Assembly: GCF_021172045.1 (NCBI RefSeq)
Contig: NZ_CP087164.1
Coordinates: forward strand, 372,001-436,000
Source: Capillimicrobium parvum
GTDB lineage: Bacteria > Actinomycetota > Thermoleophilia > Solirubrobacterales > Solirubrobacteraceae
Direction: 5' to 3'
DNA length: 64,000 bases
Part shown: piece by piece, positions 26,529 to 34,745 of the stretch
How positions within the stretch are numbered: the first letter of the stretch is position 1
Layout of the letters: each line of letters begins with the position of its first letter
Translations under genes and position numbers: made by a program
The notes under the pieces: model-generated
What the model was told of the DNA's origin: nothing
Databases searched by the model: none
What the model saw: the letters and a program-made list of their open reading frames with translations, nothing else

Positions 26529-26602
26529 GGGCGGTTAGCTCAGCTGGTCAGAGCGCCTGCCTTACAAGCAGGAGGTCGCGCGTTCGAACCGCGCACCGCC
26601 CA
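26529..26602 (+). tRNA. tRNA-Val (anticodon UAC)
   Basis: A complete 74-base cloverleaf: acceptor GGGCGGT/ACCGCCC, D-stem GCTC/GAGC, anticodon stem CCTGC/GCAGG with loop CTTACAA (anticodon TAC), T-arm GCGCG-TTCGAAC-CGCGC, discriminator A, CCA not encoded. Confidence 0.97.
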
Positions 26603-26642
26603 CTCCGCGAACGAAGGGCCCTGGAGGCAGACGGTGCGTTCC

Positions 26643-29600
26643 TCATCTGGGGCTCCGATCGGGGCTGATGGGGCCGCCGGGACGGGGCGCCGAGATGGGG
26701 CGGAGGTTCTCCGCGCGCCGTGCCCAGCGGTCCATGCCGAGCTCCCGGTAGGTGGAGATGGCCTCGTCGAGCAGCCCCGCGGCGCGCTTCCCGCCCGCTT
26801 CGCCGCCTCCCGCCAGAAGCATGGCGGCGTAGTCATGCTGGGCATGAGCGAGCCATGGGCGCGCCCGCATTCGCCGCTCGATCTCCAGGGCTGCCTCGAA
26901 GTGCCGGCCGGCCTCGTCGGGGCGGCCCGCGACCTGGGCGAGCCGCCCGAGGGCGCGGGCCACCGAACCGAAAGCCGCTTCCACCGGGGCATAGGCGTAG
27001 TTCTGCTCGCACGGGGCCAGCAGCGCGTGAAGCCGGTCGCCTGCCGCGACGTCGCCGAGGAACGCGCAGGGGTCGGCCAGCATCACCAGGCTGAACATCC
27101 ACTCCGCATCGAGATACTCGTGCTCCAGATCGAGCGCGAGCAACTGGTCCATCTCGCGGCGTGCCGGTTCCGTGTGGCCGAGTTCGCCATGGAGGTGGGC
27201 GAGCGCGCAGCGGAAGCGCAGCAGCGTGGGGTACTCGTACAGGGACCTCGTCATCGACTCCTCGACCTCGGCGAGGCGCCCCTGCGCGCGGCGCAGGACG
27301 AACAACTGCAGCTTCTGCGACACGGCTGCGTTCCAGCTCACCGCCAGCCGTCCGCGGGCCAGGGTCTCTTCGATCAGTCGCTCGGCGTCCTCGAAGCGGC
27401 CCTCCAGCAGCGCGAGCGACGCATGCTCGGTCGATACGTGCCAGCGCTGCGCGGGCTGGCGCATCTCGTCGGCAAGGGCGCTCAGGGCTTCGAACTCGAC
27501 GTCCGCGGCGGCCCGGTCGCCCAACTGCATGAACAGGTGAAAGCGGTGGTCGTGGCCGGCGAAGACGACCTCGGTGTCCCCGATGTCGCGGCCGAGCGAG
27601 ACCAGTCGCCGGCACCTCTCCAGACCCTGACGCTCGAGGCCCGGCATCTCGACCGCCGCCCAGTAGCCGTCCAAGGCGTAGGCGAGAGTGGCAGGGTCGC
27701 CGCTGCGCTCCGCGATCGCCAGCGCCTCCTCGGCGACGGGGACCCGTGCATCGCGTGAGGGATCGTCGCGCATCGCCGCCGCCAGGCGACCGAGCAACCG
27801 GACCCGGCTGCGGCCGTCGTCGTCACCGACCGCAGCGAGCGCACGCATGAGGAGCGGCACCAACGCCGGATCGGTGCTCGCGCGCTCCCAGCCGAATCTC
27901 CCGCCGTAGTTGATCGCCGCGAGCGTGAGCTTGTCGGCCCAGCCCTCCTGCTCGGCGATGGCCGCGGCGCGGCGCAGCGCATCCTTCGCATCGGGGACGC
28001 TTCCGGCGCGGCTGAGGGCCTCGCCCAGCGCGAGGAGGAGATCGCAGGCGAGCCGGCGGTCCTGGGGTCCGTGCGTGTCGAGGACCTCCAGCGCGTTGCG
28101 GTAATGCCGCGCCGCCTCCTCGTACGCCAGCTGCGACGCCGCGCGACGCCCCGCGGCGCCCGCGTGGTGCAGCGCCTTCCCCGACCCTGCGGAGCCCGCC
28201 AGCAGGTAGTGGTGGGCCAGTTCGGCATGGTGGGGCTCGAGGTTCGCGTCGTAGCGCCGCTCGAGCGCCTCAGCCACCCGCGCGTGCAGGCCGGGACGCC
28301 GCGTCGGCGGAAGCTCGTCGTAGACGACGTCGCGCACGAGCACGTGCGAGAAGCGCAGCATCGTGCCGCCCTCGGGCAGCTCGCCGACGAGCCGTGCCGC
28401 CACCGCTTCGTCGAGAGCGGCGAACAGCTCGTCCTGGGCGACCCCCGAGACGAGCTCGAGCGTCGCGGGCTCGAACTCGCGGCCGATCACCGAGGCGAGG
28501 CTCAGCGTGCGCCGGCAGTCATCCGACAGCCTGGCCAGACGCCGGCCGATCGCCTCGCGGACCCCGTCGGGCATCGGGAGCCTTCCGGCCTGCGAGACCA
28601 CTCCTTCCGCGGCCAGCAGTCGCCCCACCTCCCCGGCGAACAGCGGGTTGCCCTCGGTCTCCGAGTGCACCTTCGCCGCCAGGGCATCGGGCAGCGTCTC
28701 GCCCGAGGACAGCTCGAGCAGCCGGGCGGTGTCCTGCCGGCTGAGCCCGCGCAGCCGAACCCGCTGGACGGTGGCCGTGCGGTCGAGCTCAGGGAGCACC
28801 TCGGCCAGGTGCGGGCCCACCTCGGTGTCGCGATAGCAGCCGACCACCAGCACGCGCGCGTCGGCGATCTGCTCGGCCACGAACCGACACAGCAGGACTG
28901 AAGGGGCGTCGGCCGCGTGCAGGTCGTCGAGGAAGACGGCCAGCGGCCGTTCGGAGGCGGTCGCGCGGATCGACGATGCGATCGACACGAACAGCTCGAA
29001 GCGCGCGCCGCCCGAGTCGCTCTCGCGTGACGCGACACCGCCGAGCAGCTCGCGGAGGTCCGGCAGCGCCTGCACCCAAGGCCAGTAGGCCGGCGCGCCG
29101 CCGGCCTCCCAGCAACGGCCGACGGCGACCCGGGCACCCCGCGCGCGCGCCCGGTGCATCGTCTCGTCGGCGAGCATGCTCTTGCCTATCCCCGGCTCGC
29201 CTGCGAGCAGGACCAGTCGCCCTCGGCCGGCCAGCGCCTGGTCAAGCGCGGCGCCGAGCTCGGCCAGCTCCCGATCGCGGCCGACCACCACACTCCGGGC
29301 GGCGGTCTCCGCCGGTCCCGGCGACTCGACCAGCGCCAGGCCGGCATCCTGGGCGAGGATCGCCGCCTCGAGCTCCCGCAGCCGTTCACCCGGCTCGATG
29401 CCGAGCTCCTCGACCATCTGGCGGCGCGCGTCCTGGTAGGCCTGCAGCGCCTCGGCCTGCCGGTCGCAGCGGTAGAGCGCGAGCATGAGCTGCGCGCGGA
29501 AGCGCTCGCGGTAGGGATGCTCGACGACAAGCGCCTCGAGCTGCTCGACCACCTCGTCGTGGCGCGCCAGCGCGAGCTTGGCGTCGATCAGCTGCCCGAT

Positions 29601-30089
29601 CGCCGCCACCCGCAGGTCCTCGAGGCGGGCGATCTCGGCTTGGGCGAACGCCTCGTAGGAGACGTCGGCCAACGGCCGGCCGCGCCAGAGCGCCAGGGCC
29701 TCCTCCAGCGCCGCCGATGCCCGCTCGGCGCTGCCCTCGGCCAGCGCCCGGCGCCCGTCGGCGACCAGTCGCTCGAAGCGGTTGGCGTCGAGGCGCTCGG
29801 GGTCCAGGCGCAGCTCGTAGCCGCGCTCGCGGGTCAGCACCACGTCGGCCGCCGCGCCGGCGCCCGCGGCCAGCGCCTTGCGCAACCGCGAGACGTGCAT
29901 CTGCACCGTCTTGGCCGCCGTGGCCGGCGGCTGCTCGCCCCACAGCTCGTCGATCACCCGTTCGGTGCTGAGCGTCTCGTTGGCGTGCAGCAGCAGGAGG
30001 GCCAGGAGCGCCTTCTGCTTGCTGCCTCCAAGCGTGAGGAGCCGGCCCTCGTCGAGAGCCTGCAGCGGACCGAGGATGCCGAAGTCCAT
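26643..30089 (-). CDS. SARP/AfsR-type giant regulator: OmpR-like HTH, BTAD, AAA ATPase, TPR-like C-terminus
   Basis: A 1148-residue one-component regulator. Residues 1-~95 are a winged helix of the SARP type (FGILGPLQ..., LLLHANETLSTERVIDELWG, VQMHVSRLRKAL). Residues ~95-245 are the bacterial transcriptional activation domain (RFERLVADGRRAL ... LVVEHPYRERFRAQLMLALYR ... YQDARRQMVEELGIEPG). An ATPase follows with Walker A LLAGEPGIGKSML (~ residue 295) and Walker B LAVFLDDLHAAD. The last ~550 residues are helical repeats. SARPs activate promoters by binding direct repeats at 11- or 22-bp spacing; exactly such repeats lie between this gene and the divergent gene at 30267. ATG at 30089 fits the family start. 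Confidence 0.92.
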   Translation of the reverse strand: MDFGILGPLQALDEGRLLTLGGSKQKALLALLLLHANETLSTERVIDELWGEQPPATAAKTVQMHVSRLRKALAAGAGAAADVVLTRERGYELRLDPERLDANRFERLVADGRRALAEGSAERASAALEEALALWRGRPLADVSYEAFAQAEIARLEDLRVAAIGQLIDAKLALARHDEVVEQLEALVVEHPYRERFRAQLMLALYRCDRQAEALQAYQDARRQMVEELGIEPGERLRELEAAILAQDAGLALVESPGPAETAARSVVVGRDRELAELGAALDQALAGRGRLVLLAGEPGIGKSMLADETMHRARARGARVAVGRCWEAGGAPAYWPWVQALPDLRELLGGVASRESDSGGARFELFVSIASSIRATASERPLAVFLDDLHAADAPSVLLCRFVAEQIADARVLVVGCYRDTEVGPHLAEVLPELDRTATVQRVRLRGLSRQDTARLLELSSGETLPDALAAKVHSETEGNPLFAGEVGRLLAAEGVVSQAGRLPMPDGVREAIGRRLARLSDDCRRTLSLASVIGREFEPATLELVSGVAQDELFAALDEAVAARLVGELPEGGTMLRFSHVLVRDVVYDELPPTRRPGLHARVAEALERRYDANLEPHHAELAHHYLLAGSAGSGKALHHAGAAGRRAASQLAYEEAARHYRNALEVLDTHGPQDRRLACDLLLALGEALSRAGSVPDAKDALRRAAAIAEQEGWADKLTLAAINYGGRFGWERASTDPALVPLLMRALAAVGDDDGRSRVRLLGRLAAAMRDDPSRDARVPVAEEALAIAERSGDPATLAYALDGYWAAVEMPGLERQGLERCRRLVSLGRDIGDTEVVFAGHDHRFHLFMQLGDRAAADVEFEALSALADEMRQPAQRWHVSTEHASLALLEGRFEDAERLIEETLARGRLAVSWNAAVSQKLQLFVLRRAQGRLAEVEESMTRSLYEYPTLLRFRCALAHLHGELGHTEPARREMDQLLALDLEHEYLDAEWMFSLVMLADPCAFLGDVAAGDRLHALLAPCEQNYAYAPVEAAFGSVARALGRLAQVAGRPDEAGRHFEAALEIERRMRARPWLAHAQHDYAAMLLAGGGEAGGKRAAGLLDEAISTYRELGMDRWARRAENLRPISAPRPGGPISPDRSPR

Positions 30090-30157
30090 GACGGTGGTGG
30101 GAGGCCGGGCGCGACCGAACGTACATCAGCCCCCGGCCCTCCACAACCGGCCGCCGT

Positions 30158-30193
30158 CCGCGCTGTTACCGCGCCTTCGCCGCGCTGTTACCG
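30158..30193. promoter_or_regulatory. 14-bp direct repeats at 22-bp spacing, candidate SARP binding site
   Basis: CCGCGCTGTTACCG occurs at 30158-30171 and, without mismatch, at 30180-30193, a 22-bp period that puts both copies on one helix face. Exactly 8 bp after the second copy is CACGAT (30202-30207), a possible -10; SARP sites are typically placed 8 bp before the -10. Transcription would run toward the small protein at 30267, which has the Shine-Dalgarno AAGGAGG (30255-30261). The SARP gene is divergent and adjacent. Confidence 0.6.
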
Positions 30194-30266
30194 GCGCCCC
30201 GCACGATGCCGCCACCACAACGCACGGGCGCCGGCGCAAACCGCCCGCTCCGGCAAGGAGGCAGTG

Positions 30267-30647
30267 ATGAGTACCCCGATCGCCTCGCAGCACCCCGCCG
30301 TCGTCCTGCGCTCGCACTACGTGCACATGCGCGCTCTGCTCGCCGCCGCGCTGGTCGCGGTCGTGGGCCTGGCGGCTGCCGTCGTGATCCTGGCGACCAC
30401 CAACAGCACGACCATCACCACCAAGGTCACTCCCGCGGCCCCGGTGACCGCCCGATTGGGCTCCGGCGGCCAGGAGCTGGCGCCGTTCGGCCTGTCGCCG
30501 CAGCAGACCAGGCGTGAGTCGCGGCCCGACACGCGCCTGGACGGCGGCCCGGAGGAGGGCACGCGCGGCGCGCAGTCGAACTCGATCGCTTCCCACTTCG
30601 GCACCCGCCTCGACGGCGGCCCGGAGGAAGGGACGGCCGGCCACTAG
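30267..30647 (+). CDS. Small single-pass membrane protein with repeated C-terminal TRLDGGPEEGT motif
   Basis: A 126-residue protein. Residues ~1-20 are hydrophilic, residues ~22-45 (ALLAAALVAVVGLAAAVVILATT) form one transmembrane helix or uncleaved signal, and the rest is a Ser/Thr/Pro/Gly-rich outer tail. The tail carries the 11-mer TRLDGGPEEGT twice, separated by 13 residues, at the very end. The DNA of the two copies differs at several third positions, so the repeat is under protein-level constraint or old. Function unknown. Strong ribosome site AAGGAGG before ATG 30267. Divergent from the SARP gene and likely its target. Confidence 0.7.
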   Translation: MSTPIASQHPAVVLRSHYVHMRALLAAALVAVVGLAAAVVILATTNSTTITTKVTPAAPVTARLGSGGQELAPFGLSPQQTRRESRPDTRLDGGPEEGTRGAQSNSIASHFGTRLDGGPEEGTAGH

Positions 30648-30674
30648 TGCTCTTCAACCTCTCGCTGACGGCAT

Positions 30675-30700
30675 CGAGCGGGCCTGCACGGGCCCGCTCG
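30675..30700. terminator. GC hairpin after the small repeat protein
   Basis: CGAGCGGGCC (30675-30684) pairs perfectly with GGCCCGCTCG (30691-30700) around a 6-base loop, 28 bases after the stop at 30647. It lies in the 215-bp gap before the convergent M36 peptidase gene; nothing else is seen in that gap. Confidence 0.6.
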
Positions 30701-30862
30701 TGCGTCAGGGCGTCGGCGGCGCGACCGCCGGCAGCCGACGTGCATGCCGGTGCAGCTGCCCGCCACGGCCGGGCCGTCCCCGCCTCACGGTGGTCGCCAC
30801 TCATCTCCGACGGCCGCATGGGCGGGCCGCGCGACCCCGGTGGTCGCGCGGCGTCGCCTCGG

Positions 30863-33800
30863 TCAGCGCGACAGGCGGATGGTCTGCGTCAGCCTCCGCG
30901 CCGGACCGCCCTCGCGCCCGGTGAGCTGCACGGTGACGCGGGCCCGTGCGGAGCGCCGTCCCGCGAGCCGCTTCGCCGCGCCCCGGCGCAGCTTCACGCG
31001 CACCGTCGCCGCCCGGCCGGCGGCGAGGTCGCGCTGCGCCACGCCGGCGACCAGGCCGTTGGCGAACGGCAGCCGGACGACCACCCGCGCGCGGCACGCG
31101 GTCGCGCAGGTCACCCGCAGGGGCAGGCCGCGGCGGACCAGCGCGCCGAGCTTCGGCAGCTCGGCGACGCGCAGCGTCGCCTGCGGAGCCGGCGGCCTGA
31201 CGGGGGCGACGGGGGCCGGCGTCAGGGCCGGGGGCTCGGGCGAGGGTCCCGGCTCGGGCACGGGCTGCGGCGCCTGGGTCGACCCGCCGCCTCCGCTGGG
31301 CGACGGCGCCGGTGCGACCCACGGCGTGCCGTAGGCCGAGATCTCGGCGACGGCCATCGCGCCGCTGTTGTCGGAGAACGGCCCCTGCGTGGACAGGACG
31401 ACCAGGCGCAGGTACCGGACCGCCGGCACCGTGCCGGCATCGAGCGCGACGCGGTGCGGTGAGCCGAGGTCGGCGGGCGTGAACGCGCCGCCGGCGGCGG
31501 GCGTGAACGCGACGCCGTCGGTCGACGTCTCGATGCGGAACTCCCGGATCGCCCACGAGGGGCCGACGCGCGGGTCGGTGCCGGGATCGATCGTCACCGC
31601 GGAGACGTTGATCGCTCGCGCGAGCTGGATCGTCAGCTGCCGCGGGCCCTCGTCGTCCGCCGTCTCGGGTCCGGGACCGGCCCACGCGGTGCCGGGATTC
31701 TGGTCGATCGCCTGCAGCGGGCCGGCCCCGTTGCCGCTGAAGGCGCCGGGCGAGACCGACGCGATCGTCGCGCCGCTGCCGGTCGACAGCCAGTCCGTGC
31801 GGGTGGTCGCGTCAAGCGTGCGCGTCCCGCCCGCCGGCACGGCGACCGAACGCACCGTGAGGCCGTCGACGCCGTTCGTCGGGCCGAACGTGACGCGCGG
31901 GTACGTCCCCGCCGGCAGCTCGAGCGAGTAGCGGCCGTCTGCGCCGGTGACGGTGCTCGCGCCCGCGTCGACGGTCACCGTGACGCCCGCCGCGGCCTCG
32001 CCGGCCGCGGTCACGCGGCCGCTGAGCGTGCCGGTCGACGCCGGCGGCAGCGAGAAGTCCTCGATCGGCGTGGTGTCGATGGCGTTGGCCGCCGACGCGA
32101 AGAAGCCCATGCCGCGCGCCGCGAACACCTCCCAGATCGCGTCGGTGTCCGCGCCGCCGAAGAACGACGCGTCGGCGCGCAGGATCGCGTTGCGCATGTC
32201 GAGGAACGACGGGTACGGCGACGAGAGCTGCATCGCGCGGGTGACGAGCGACCGGGCCCGCTGCGCGCCGTTGGCGGCGCCGAGGTCGGCCTCGAGCCGC
32301 GTGCGCAGGTCCCACAGCGTCTCGGTCCAGATCTCGCCGTCGTCGTGGACCTCCGGGCCGCGCGGCGCGAGCTTGCCGAAGTCGCCGTACGTGTAGCCGC
32401 CCGGGCCCGCGGTCGCCGTTCCGGGGCAGCGCGGATCGGAGACGCCGACCGGGCAGTCCGCCGGCTGGCTGCGCAGCATCGTCAGGACCGGCGCACCGGC
32501 CAGGGATCCCGGCTGCGCCGGGTCGTCGGTCTCGTAGCCGTGCGCGACGATGTAGTCGAGCGCGTACCAGTCGCTCCAGCCCTCGCCCATGGCGCCCGGC
32601 TGCGCGCCCACGAGCGTGCTGATGCCGTCGGCGTCGATCACGAGCCGGTTCGACAGGCCGTGCGTGTACTCGTGCAGGACGATGGCCGGGTCGACGCCGC
32701 CGTGCACGTCGGCGTACGGCGGGTCGGTCCACATGTACATCCGCATCGTCGGCGCGCTGCCGTCCGGCGGCGTGCCCATGTTCGCGTTGTTCTGATAGCG
32801 CCCCGCGGGCAGGCCGTCGTCGGTGTCGGCGCCGTAGCTGGCCTTGCCGAGCACGGCGTCGCCGCCCTTGCCCTGTCCGGTGAAGTTGACCGTCTGGAAG
32901 TTGCCGGCCGCCTCGGTGAAGCCGATCGACGGCTGCATCAGCCAGTCGTGCATGCGGTTGACGAACGAGAAGACCTGCGTCGCGTCCTGGGCCAGGTTGG
33001 TGCGCCACGAGTCGGGCACCCGGCTGTCCCACGTGCAGCCGACGCCCGTCAGGCAGGCGTGCCCGGGCGAGGCCACGGGCGTCAGTGGATAGTGGTAGTC
33101 CGAGCCCGACGACGGCGGGACCTCCTCGAGCGGCCCGGGCGACTCGTCGGCGTCGATGTCCGGCCACACATGCGTGTTGTTGCCGAGCAGCCGCGTGGAA
33201 TCGGTGAGCCACGGCGTGAAGTCCTCGTCGGCCTGCGTGCCGCCGACCGCGTTGCCGGGCCAGGCGGGGAACGTGAAGCCGGTCGCCGCCGAGTCGACGA
33301 GCGAGTGGCGGTACAGGACCGTCGCCCAGCGGCCGTCGAGGACGTAGTCGGAGAGCGCGCCGGCGTCGTCGTCGCGCAGAAGCACGCGCCAGGCGACGAT
33401 CGACGCGTCGCCCCACGGGAAGCGCACGAGCTTCGCGGTCGTCCCCCCGCCGAAGCGCGTCTCGCTTCTCGCGCCGCCCACCTCGCTCGCGGCGCCGGCC
33501 GGACCGCTCAGCCCGGCGTCGGACCGCGCCGCGGCGACGGCGTCCGCGGCGGACACGTGCGGGGTGAGCGTCGGCGCGGCGGCGTCGTGGGCGGGCGCGC
33601 CGGTCACGCTCAGCACGCGGCCGTCGTCGGCCACGGCGACGCGCAGGTCCGAGCCGAAGAGCGGCACGCCGTCCTGCTCGTCGGCGAAGTGCAGGTTGAC
33701 CGCGTCGGGTCCGAGCGCGACGGTCCGGGCGAGGGCGAGCGAGCTCACGTCGGCCGCGTCGAGACCGAGGCTCGCTCGCTCGCGCCGCAGGTAGGAGCGG

Positions 33801-33985
33801 GCGACGTCGGCGGCGGAGCCGGGCGACGGGCCGGTCAGCGCGCCGCTCGCAGCGGCGAGCGTGCGGGCGGACGCCCCGGCGGCTGAACCATGGGCGTCGA
33901 AGTCGGGGCGGGCGGCGGCAGAGGCGGGAGCGGCGACGAGCAGCGCCGCGGCGACGGTGGTCGCCAGGACACGGGGAGTGGGCAC
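30863..33985 (-). CDS. Secreted M36 (fungalysin-type) zinc metallopeptidase with carboxypeptidase-regulatory-like and discoidin-like domains
   Basis: A 1040-residue exported protease. Signal peptide VLATTVAAALLVAAPASA, then an FTP-type propeptide (VNLHFADEQDGVPLFGSDLRVAVADDGRV). The catalytic zinc site is VLHEYTHGLSNRLV (HEYTH = HExxH) with the third ligand in EGWSDWYALDY, the arrangement of fungalysins. After the catalytic domain come a CnaB/carboxypeptidase-regulatory-like fold (GTLSGRVTAAGEAAAGVTVTV...), a discoidin/F5-8-type domain and a Pro-rich linker leading to a ~90-residue C-terminal beta domain with one Cys pair (TCATACRARV). The start is GTG 33985, preceded by a purine-rich GGTGAGG. 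Likely degrades proteins outside the cell. Confidence 0.88.
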   Translation of the reverse strand: MPTPRVLATTVAAALLVAAPASAAARPDFDAHGSAAGASARTLAAASGALTGPSPGSAADVARSYLRRERASLGLDAADVSSLALARTVALGPDAVNLHFADEQDGVPLFGSDLRVAVADDGRVLSVTGAPAHDAAAPTLTPHVSAADAVAAARSDAGLSGPAGAASEVGGARSETRFGGGTTAKLVRFPWGDASIVAWRVLLRDDDAGALSDYVLDGRWATVLYRHSLVDSAATGFTFPAWPGNAVGGTQADEDFTPWLTDSTRLLGNNTHVWPDIDADESPGPLEEVPPSSGSDYHYPLTPVASPGHACLTGVGCTWDSRVPDSWRTNLAQDATQVFSFVNRMHDWLMQPSIGFTEAAGNFQTVNFTGQGKGGDAVLGKASYGADTDDGLPAGRYQNNANMGTPPDGSAPTMRMYMWTDPPYADVHGGVDPAIVLHEYTHGLSNRLVIDADGISTLVGAQPGAMGEGWSDWYALDYIVAHGYETDDPAQPGSLAGAPVLTMLRSQPADCPVGVSDPRCPGTATAGPGGYTYGDFGKLAPRGPEVHDDGEIWTETLWDLRTRLEADLGAANGAQRARSLVTRAMQLSSPYPSFLDMRNAILRADASFFGGADTDAIWEVFAARGMGFFASAANAIDTTPIEDFSLPPASTGTLSGRVTAAGEAAAGVTVTVDAGASTVTGADGRYSLELPAGTYPRVTFGPTNGVDGLTVRSVAVPAGGTRTLDATTRTDWLSTGSGATIASVSPGAFSGNGAGPLQAIDQNPGTAWAGPGPETADDEGPRQLTIQLARAINVSAVTIDPGTDPRVGPSWAIREFRIETSTDGVAFTPAAGGAFTPADLGSPHRVALDAGTVPAVRYLRLVVLSTQGPFSDNSGAMAVAEISAYGTPWVAPAPSPSGGGGSTQAPQPVPEPGPSPEPPALTPAPVAPVRPPAPQATLRVAELPKLGALVRRGLPLRVTCATACRARVVVRLPFANGLVAGVAQRDLAAGRAATVRVKLRRGAAKRLAGRRSARARVTVQLTGREGGPARRLTQTIRLSR

Positions 33986-34062
33986 CTCACCCCATCGGCA
34001 TGAGACGACGGTGCCTTGAATCCGGCGCGACGAGGCCCGGATTCCGGCGTCCGGGCTCCGGT

Positions 34063-34635
34063 TCAGAGCTGCTTGTGGGCGGAGCGCAAGGCGAACGCCT
34101 TGACGAAGTCGTTCAGGCCGTGCAGCAGCGCCCAGACGCCCGCGAACACGAGCAGCAGGAACGCCTTGTCGATGAGGAACTGCCCGCTCGTCCAGAAGGC
34201 CAGGATGATCATGAGGATCCCGGAGACCAGGCCGATCCACCACAGGTCGTTGTCCGCCCGGTCGATGAACGCCTGCACGGTCCAGAAGACGCCGACGAGC
34301 AGGAAGAGGAAGCCGAGGATGTCGGCGATCCCGGCGAACGTGCTCTTCGGCTGGATGAGCGAGATCACGCCCGCCACCACGAGCAGCACGCCGAACAGCG
34401 CCCAGACCCACCTCATGCTGTCGGCGACCGTCGCCATGAACAGCTGCTCGATGCCCGAGAAGAGGAACATCAGGCCGATGATGACGCCGACCGTCGTCGC
34501 GGACGCCGAGTCGAACTGCAGGACGACGAGCGCGACGATCACCCAGGCGATCCCGCTGATCAGCCACAGCCACCACAACCCCGTCACCTTGCGCGCCGTG
34601 TCGCGCACCACCGCCTGGTCGACCTGTTCGGACAT
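34063..34635 (-). CDS. HdeD-like membrane protein (DUF308 family)
   Basis: A 190-residue protein with six predicted helices in three pairs, e.g. WWLWLISGIAWVIVALVVL, VGVIIGLMFLFSGIEQLFM, WVWALFGVLLVVAGVISLIQP, ADILGFLFLLVGVFWTVQAFI and ILMIILAFWTSGQFLI, the internal-repeat pattern of HdeD/DUF308. In enterobacteria HdeD is linked to acid resistance; in actinobacteria the role is unproven. ATG at 34635. It lies between the M36 gene and the hydrolase-HD-GYP gene, all on the same strand, with gaps near 80-110 bp that leave cotranscription open. Confidence 0.85.
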   Translation of the reverse strand: MSEQVDQAVVRDTARKVTGLWWLWLISGIAWVIVALVVLQFDSASATTVGVIIGLMFLFSGIEQLFMATVADSMRWVWALFGVLLVVAGVISLIQPKSTFAGIADILGFLFLLVGVFWTVQAFIDRADNDLWWIGLVSGILMIILAFWTSGQFLIDKAFLLLVFAGVWALLHGLNDFVKAFALRSAHKQL

Positions 34636-34745
34636 GTCGGCTCCTCGAGCTCCGTTGGGGACGCCGGCCGGCGCCCACCGCGGTCAGTGGACTTCGCGCC
34701 GGGGGCTCCACATCCTGCCCGCGACGACGCCGAGGAGGCGGCCGG

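Noticed and set aside
32345-33886. A long + strand frame opposite the M36 peptidase
   Set aside because: Arg/Val/Gly-rich, no motif, and opposite a clear zinc peptidase.
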